Origin: Buddleja alternifolia
Taxonomy: Eukaryota > Streptophyta > Magnoliopsida > Lamiales > Scrophulariaceae
Direction of reading: 5' to 3'
Length of the DNA: 64,000 nucleotides
NCBI GenBank assembly: GCA_019426215.1
Contig: CM033406.1
Coordinates: 945,001-1,009,000, forward strand
In this document: positions 58,547 through 64,000 of the stretch, in pieces
How positions within the stretch are numbered: position 1 is the stretch's first letter
How the letters are laid out: each line of letters begins with the position of its first letter
Notes under the pieces: generated by a model
Told to the model about the DNA's origin: nothing
The model's input: only the letters and a program-made list of their open reading frames with translations
Database searches by the model: none
Position numbers and translations under genes: made by a program

Positions 58547-60809
58547 TCAATGCCCTTTGCTATGGTATTTACTGCCCATCCCTTCCAGATGTTTTTCTAG
58601 CACCGCCTGTGCCAATGGCATGGTCAATGGGTCAGCGACATTGTCAGCTGAGGTTATTTTCTGAACAAATATTTCTCCTCGTTCAACAACCTCTCTTATG
58701 ATGTGATATCTTCTTTCGATGTGTTTAGACTTGTTGTGAGACCTAGGTTCCTTTGCCTGCACTTTTGCTCCGGTGTTGTCACAATAAAGTGGAAACGAGA
58801 GCTTTATGCTTGGAACCACTTTAAGTTCTTCTATAAACTTCCTAAGCCAAACAACCTCTTTAGCTGCCTCAGAGGCAGCTATATATTCAGCCTCTATTGT
58901 GGAGTCTGCAGTTGTTCTTTGCTTGGAATTTTTCCAAGTCACCACCCCTCCATTGAGGGTGAATACGAATCCTAAGGTGGATTTCCGGTCATCGACATCT
59001 GATTGAAAATCCGAGTCAGTGTATCAGTCCACTCTAAGGTTACCACTCCCATAGATGAGAATCATATTCTTAGTTCTCTTCAGACACTTTAGGATATTCT
59101 TCACAGCTATCCAATGTTCCTTGCCAGGGTTTTCTTGAAATCAACTAACAACGCTTACTGCATAAGCTATGTCAGGTCTAGTACACAGCATTGCATACAT
59201 CAGGCTACCCACAGTAGATGCATAGGGTACAATGCTCATCTCTTTTCTTTCTTCCTCACTTTGAGGACACATAGATTTCGAGAGATGTATCCCATGCCTC
59301 ATTAGAAGGAACCCTTTCTTAGAATTATCCATCCTATATCTCTTTAGGTCTTTTTCTAAGTAAAGGACTTGAGAGAGCCCTATCATTCTATTTGTTCGAT
59401 CTCTGTAGATTCGAATCCCTAGAATATAGGTTGCCTCTCTCAAGTATTTCATGGAGAAAGTACTCGAAAGCCACTTCTTAACAGTGGTGAGCATTCCTAT
59501 GCCATTCCCTATGAGTAATATATCATCTACATATAACACAAGGAATGTTATCTTGCTCCCACTAACCTTCTTGTAAACACATAGCTCATCTTCATTCTTG
59601 ATGAAGTCAAATCCTTTGATAGCCTCATCAAAACGAAGATTCCAGCTATGAGATGCTTGCTTGAGTCCATAAATGGACCTTTCAAGTTTACACACCTTAT
59701 GAATATGGTCCTCGAATACAAAACCTTTAGGCCGTTCCATATAGATATCCTCTTCTAGGAATCCATTTAGGAAAGTAGTTTTGACATCTATTTGCCATAT
59801 TTCATAGTCTGGGTGTGCTGCTATTGCAAGTAGAATCCTTACTGATTTGATCATAGCCACTGGCGATAAGGTTTATTGGTAGTCAATTCCTTCTTTTTTA
59901 CGACACCCTTTCTCCACTAGCTTGGCTTTGTAGGTGTCAACATTGCCATCAACACCAATCTTTCTCTTGTAAATTCATTTGTACACAATTGGTTTTACCC
60001 CATTAGGCAGGTCCACAAGTTTCCAGACTTGGTTTGCATGTATCGAATCGATCTCAGTTTGCATAGCTTCACGCCATTTAGTAGCATCCACATCCACTAT
60101 CGCTTGATCATAAGTGGCGGGATCATCTCCATGACCCTCCTCTAATATAGAATGAAGGTCTATCTCCCTCTGTACTAGATATCCATACCTCTTAGGAGGT
60201 TAAGGTATCCTACTTGACCTTCGCGGTTGTGGTTGTCTTACAGAAGGCTCGGTTCTCACTTCCTGTGTAGATGTATCCACTGGAGTCTCATTTTTTCTTC
60301 TAGAACAATCTTTCTACCCGCTCCTCCTTCTTGAATGAACTCATCTTTAAGAAAGTGGGCTTGTAAAGCTACAATGATCTTTGATCATCGTGCAGGTAAA
60401 AGAGGTATCCCATTTAATCCTCAGGATATCCAACGAAACGTCCCTTCAAGGATCTAGCCTCCAACTTGTCCACTTTGGTCTTTTTGACATAAGCCGAACA
60501 TCCCCAAATCTTGATGTGATTAAGACATGGTTTCCTATTCCTCCACATCTCATATGGAGTCATAGGAATGGACTTGGACAGATATCTATTTAAAATGTGT
60601 ATAGTTGTAAGCAGCGCATGACCTTACAGTGAAATGGGTAAGTCAGTGTAGCTTAGCATGGAGCGAACCATGTCCAACAGGGTTCGATTCCTTCGCTCTG
60701 CTTCTTCATTTAACTGTGGTGTAGTTGGAGGTGTGAGCCGTAATACTATACCATTCTCTTCAAGGTATACATCAAACTCGTCGCTCATATGTTCTCCTCC
60801 TCGATTCGA
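58547..60809 (-). pseudogene. pol: A2 integrase end, reverse transcriptase and RNase H
   Basis: RNase H (58945-58547) has EAEYIAASEAAKE and CDNTGA. Reverse transcriptase (59860-59141) is open over 239 codons with DVKTTFLNGF and YVDDILLIG. Before it (60809-59861) the integrase end and linker are interrupted by several stops and frameshifts. It matches A1 closely in order and residues. Confidence 0.87.
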
Positions 60810-61371
60810 TCAAAGAGTTTTTATATGTTGACCAGTTTGATTTTCCACTAAAGCCTTGAATTCCTTGAACTTTTCAATGGATTTAGACTTATGCCTCATC
60901 AGGTACACTAGACCATATCTTGAATGGTCATCAGTGAATGTGATGAAGTTAAGGAAACCTCCTCGAGCCATTTCTCCAAATGGTCCACAAACATCAGTGT
61001 GCACTAAACCTAAGATTTGTGAGGCTCTTTCAAAAGTCCCTGTGAAGGAGGAGCTAGCCATCTTTCCTTTGAGACAAGATTCACAAGTAGGATAGGAATC
61101 CAATCCTAATGGACCGATTAGTCCATCTTTCTCCATTTTGTGAATTTTATGTTCGCCGGCGTGGCCTAGCCTAACATGCAAGATTAATCTTTAGTTAGCT
61201 CCAAGACTACTACGTTTCCTTTGTACAGTATTCACAGAACACTCATTCTGAACATTAAGATAATACAATTCATTTACTAAAGAAGCAAAGCCTACTGATT
61301 TATTACCATAATAAATATTGCAATGTTCATGAATAAAACGGAAAGTATAACCAAGTTTAACTAAAATGGGA
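60770..61371 (-). pseudogene. pol: A2 protease end and integrase core
   Basis: The open part 61181-60810 shows RLGHAGEHKI, CESCLKGK and HTDVCGPF (first Asp). At the second Asp position a stop is followed by SNRGGEH, so Asp has become Asn. The Glu lies in AERRNR. Upstream, the protease C-terminal part (61371 to about 61185) matches A1 until foreign DNA begins. Confidence 0.82.
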
Positions 61372-62094
61372 ATTGAAAGAGAAAATAGCAGATACCCCCC
61401 CCCCCAAAACTATTAGGTGATGTGCACTTTGCCCCCCAAACTATTAAAAGTTGCACTCTACACCCTAAACTATCATAAATGTGCACTTTGCCCCCTCGGT
61501 CAGCTTCGGGCAACACACAGGGGGGCAAAGTGCTACAAACCACATAGGTAAGGGGGCAAAGCGCACATCACCTCATAGGTGAGGGGGCAAACCGCACATC
61601 ACCAGATTTTTTTATTTATTTTGACATTTTTTTAATTTTTTTTATTTATTTTCGTGTTTTCGGATTTTTGAATTGTCTTTTTTGTTTTTAGAAAATTATG
61701 AATATTTGAATTTATACTTCTTTTCATTGTTTTCTTATTTATTTTCATGTTTTATTTTTATTTTTCTTATTTTCATTTTTGAAAATTATTTATTTCAAAC
61801 CTAGAAATAATATTTCAAGAAAGATCCAAATAAATCCCAATATGCATGATTTAAATTGAACGATGAATGGGTAAAAATTTTCCCGAAGCTAACCGATGAG
61901 GGTTAAGTTAATATTAAAAATATTTGAATTTAAAAAAAAGAAGAGAAAATAGCAGATACCCCCCAACCTATGAGGTAATGTGCGCTTTGCCCCTTCACCT
62001 ATGCGGTTTGTAGCACTTTACCCCCTGTGTGCTGCCCGAAGCTGACCGAGGGGGTAAAGTGCACATATATGACCGAGGGGGCAAAGTGCACAGA
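61372..62094. repeat. GC-rich inverted-repeat (fold-back-like) element in A2
   Basis: Blocks rich in CACTTTGCCCCC and its inverse GGGGGCAAAGTG lie on both sides of an AT-rich middle (about 61610-61940). The block 61474-61560 is inversely matched by 61995-62092, including GGTCAGCTTCGGGCA and TGCCCGAAGCTGACC. GAAAATAGCAGATACCCCCC occurs in direct orientation at about 61379 and 61949. There is no coding frame. It is probably a non-autonomous DNA transposon or remnant, class uncertain. Confidence 0.6.
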
Positions 62095-62930
62095 AGACGA
62101 ATTTTTAATTTCCAAACTTTCGATCTTTACAGCGACGATCTCGAAAATGAACACACAAAAAATACATACAATCAGCTACTGTATGTAATTTTTACTGAGT
62201 GAATTGACAATGATGAATTGCAGATGAATATATCTTATATTAATGATGAATTGTTGATGATTCCGAGCTGAAATTGCCGATGTGAGATGAAATTGCCGGT
62301 GATGAATTGATGATACAAGAATTGAATATGAATTTATTGTTTTCTGTATCAAACGTATCTTCTGTTTACTGAACTTGGAAGGAGTATTAAAAAATGGAAG
62401 AAGAATATTTTATTGCGTAAAATAAGGGATTTGATTTGGCTCCTGCATGTTATTTGCATGAGTTTGTTAGACCTATTGACCAAAATGCCCCCCATCATCA
62501 TTAAATTAAATATAAAATCCGAAATAATGGCTTTCAATATGGACCTTGGAATCAAATGGTTTAAATGGTCTAGATTGGATCTTTTATCTTACCTAAACTA
62601 TAAGGATGTATTTGATTCATACCCTAAATATATATATATATATTAAACACATATGAGCATGAAATGGCAGGTGTCCTTAGCAAAATGGGGGGTTAGAGCA
62701 CGTGTACTCCCTTACTTCTTTCTTTCTTTTTTTTCTTGAGATTATAATCTAGTCACTAACTTTTAGGACTTTACAATTTAGCCTCCAAACTTTATGTAAC
62801 TTGCAGTGTAGTCCAAAAATTTAATAAATTTCATTCAATCTGGTCCAAGAACTTATTATTTCTCTCAATCATGTAACAACATATTTCCCAGATGGTCCTT
62901 CGAAGTAAATAACCAATGTGGGAAAGTGAA
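62095..62930. other. Unassigned non-coding DNA in A2
   Basis: AT-rich, with repeated GATGAATTG and GAAATTGCCG words near 62210-62310, a TA run at 62627-62642, and text like ACAATTTAGCCTCCAAACTT and GTCCAAAAATTTAAT near 62773-62825 typical of dispersed plant repeats. No gene or terminal repeat is recognised. It may belong to the same insertion as 61372-62094. Confidence 0.4.
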
Positions 62931-63158
62931 AGTATGGGGTGTTATACGTAGTTTTCGTCGCACTCGTCGCGGGGTTTTTCCACCACGATTCTCACAAAAA
63001 TTAGATTTTTCAATTCACAAGTCATCATACTACAACATACATGAATTAAATGCAGAAAAATTATGGATTACTATCATGAAAAAAAATATTCAAAACATGC
63101 TTCAAAAACGCGAAAAACACACAATCACGTGATCAATTAAATACAGAAATCAGAGATT
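62931..63158 (-). mobile_element. A2 leader, start
   Basis: On the minus strand it matches the first ~190 bases of the A1 leader (TTTAATTG, CATGATA/CATATGATA, GAGAATCG). The X-Y region of A1 appears here diverged (near 62945-62985) and without the inverted copy. Confidence 0.65.
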
Positions 63159-63171
63159 GGCTCTGATACCA
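63159..63171 (-). promoter_or_regulatory. A2 primer-binding site
   Basis: On the minus strand TGGTATCAGAGCC, next to the LTR end at about 63174. It matches the initiator-Met tRNA 3' end complement. Confidence 0.9.
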
Positions 63172-63173
63172 CT

Positions 63174-64000
63174 GTTGGGGAAAAATTGCATAAAATCAAA
63201 TAACGCAGCGGAAGAATATATATATTTAAATCCCAGTGGCTCATCTCTATTTCTCATATTTAAATTGGGTTTCGAATTCAATTACCGTTCTTCGCATATG
63301 TTGAATTCTGAATCAGCTTTGCAATCCCTTCTTGAACAGCAAATCCGTTGTTGTCTCTAAATTGCCACACAGGAGTCAAAAACGAAAATCTTCTTCTTTT
63401 CTCTTGAGGGAGACGGCTAGAGAGAGAGAGAGGATGGAGTATTTTGACTTGGAGAGAAAGTTATATGTTAATCACTTGGTTAATTTTCTCTAAGTATTAT
63501 ATTTATACTACAACAAAACAATAACCTAGGCCTAAAAAACACCCTCATGGACGCCCACTTCGAGTCTTTTAAAGCCTTCGGGCTTTAGGCCTATTATGCT
63601 ATTTAATTAATTAAATAATTAATATTATTTATTCAATAAATAAATTAATTAAATAATCAATTGAATCCATGTTAATTTTATAATTAAATTCCTCTAAGGA
63701 ATTAATTAATTCATTAACTTAATTAATTAATAAAATCATCTAATGATTAATTAATTAATCACGATATCCAATACCGAAAATTCTCTCAAGTCTTTTTCCA
63801 TGATTTTCCTTTTGCACTTCCTTTAAGCGTGACTCTTTAGGTTCGTCTCAAAAGGCAATTGGGAGAAAACCAAAAGGATGTGAGTAACACCTAGCCAGTC
63901 ACGTGGCTCACATCGTATCCCAATTGAGAACGAATGAGTAGGATCATTCCAAACCACATACGATGTGAATATCGTACGAGTATAAACCTTTTATTCTTAT
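63174..64000 (-). mobile_element. A2 5' LTR, cut by the window end
   Basis: It begins (LTR end on the minus strand) ...TTTTTCCCCAACA and matches 56919-57740 and A1. It has an (AG)n microsatellite at 63420-63432, an inverse TATA box at 63500-63507 and ATTAATTAA-rich stretches near 63600-63760. Confidence 0.85.

Larger units (their letters stand above)
56919..64000 (-). mobile_element. A2: copia element, minus strand, runs past the window end
   Basis: On the minus strand from the right: 5' LTR (64000, cut by the window, to 63174), primer site, part of the leader, then foreign DNA (61372 to about 62930) replacing gag and part of protease, then integrase, reverse transcriptase, RNase H, polypurine tract and 3' LTR (58531 to 56919). 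It is related to A1 throughout but clearly diverged. It carries many stops. Confidence 0.87.

Noticed and set aside
58399..58701. 100-codon plus-strand frame over the A2 3' LTR and RNase H end
   Set aside because: Antisense shadow of the minus-strand RNase H and LTR; no domain.

Overview
The window is plant nuclear DNA made almost entirely of nested LTR retrotransposons. It is AT-rich with many TTAATTAA and TA runs. Four primer-binding sites match the 3' end of plant initiator-Met tRNA (TGGTATCAGAGC), and the pol domains are of plant Ty1/copia and Ty3/gypsy type. A eudicot, perhaps an asterid, is my guess from the style of the elements and is weakly supported. I see no host gene, rRNA, tRNA or CRISPR array.

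I use family names local to this window. Family A is copia with ~1.6 kb LTRs (TGTTAGAG...CCCAACA). Family B is a SIRE-like copia with ~1.54-1.57 kb LTRs (TGTTAGGAATTTC...CAACA) and an extra ORF downstream of pol. Family C is a gag-only copia-like family with ~2.1-2.3 kb LTRs. G1 is one old Ty3/gypsy chromovirus-like element. Layout: 1-916 is the end of an A-related LTR (A3) lying in the minus-strand 3' LTR of C1 (917-2520). C1 (minus strand, to 28116) is split by the B1 array (3225-21598, plus strand, 5-bp duplication AACCC). B1 has three LTRs, one of which carries a 2.4 kb block of other DNA including a fold-back element. C1 itself sits in the pol gene of G1. G1 resumes at 28117, is split in its integrase by A1 (28904-38501, plus strand), and ends with its 3' LTR (39247-41926). 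A1 contains a 578-bp hAT-type non-autonomous element with a perfect 8-bp duplication. After 720 bp of unassigned DNA comes C2 (plus strand, from 42647). C2 is split by B2 (45610-55708, minus strand, perfect AGTAT duplication) and then by A2 (56919 to beyond the window, minus strand), which in turn contains GC-rich inverted-repeat DNA.

The order of insertion follows from the nesting: G1 is oldest, C1 and A1 landed in it, B1 and A3 landed in C1, and B2 and A2 landed in C2. Every gag-pol region carries stops, frameshifts, deletions or lost catalytic residues, so no copy here looks able to move by itself. B2 keeps the best protease and integrase, A1 the best reverse transcriptase/RNase H module, and C1 an intact gag.

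The most interesting points are: the family B extra ORF, which has its own plant-like promoter/leader and nucleoplasmin-like nuclear localisation signals instead of envelope features; an exact pseudoknot-type arrangement of inverted repeats in the A1 leader; a hairpin conserved across the polypurine tract/3' LTR boundary of family B; a three-LTR array bounded by one target duplication; a frame-independent excess of AGCGYC words in family B; and the gag-only family C.
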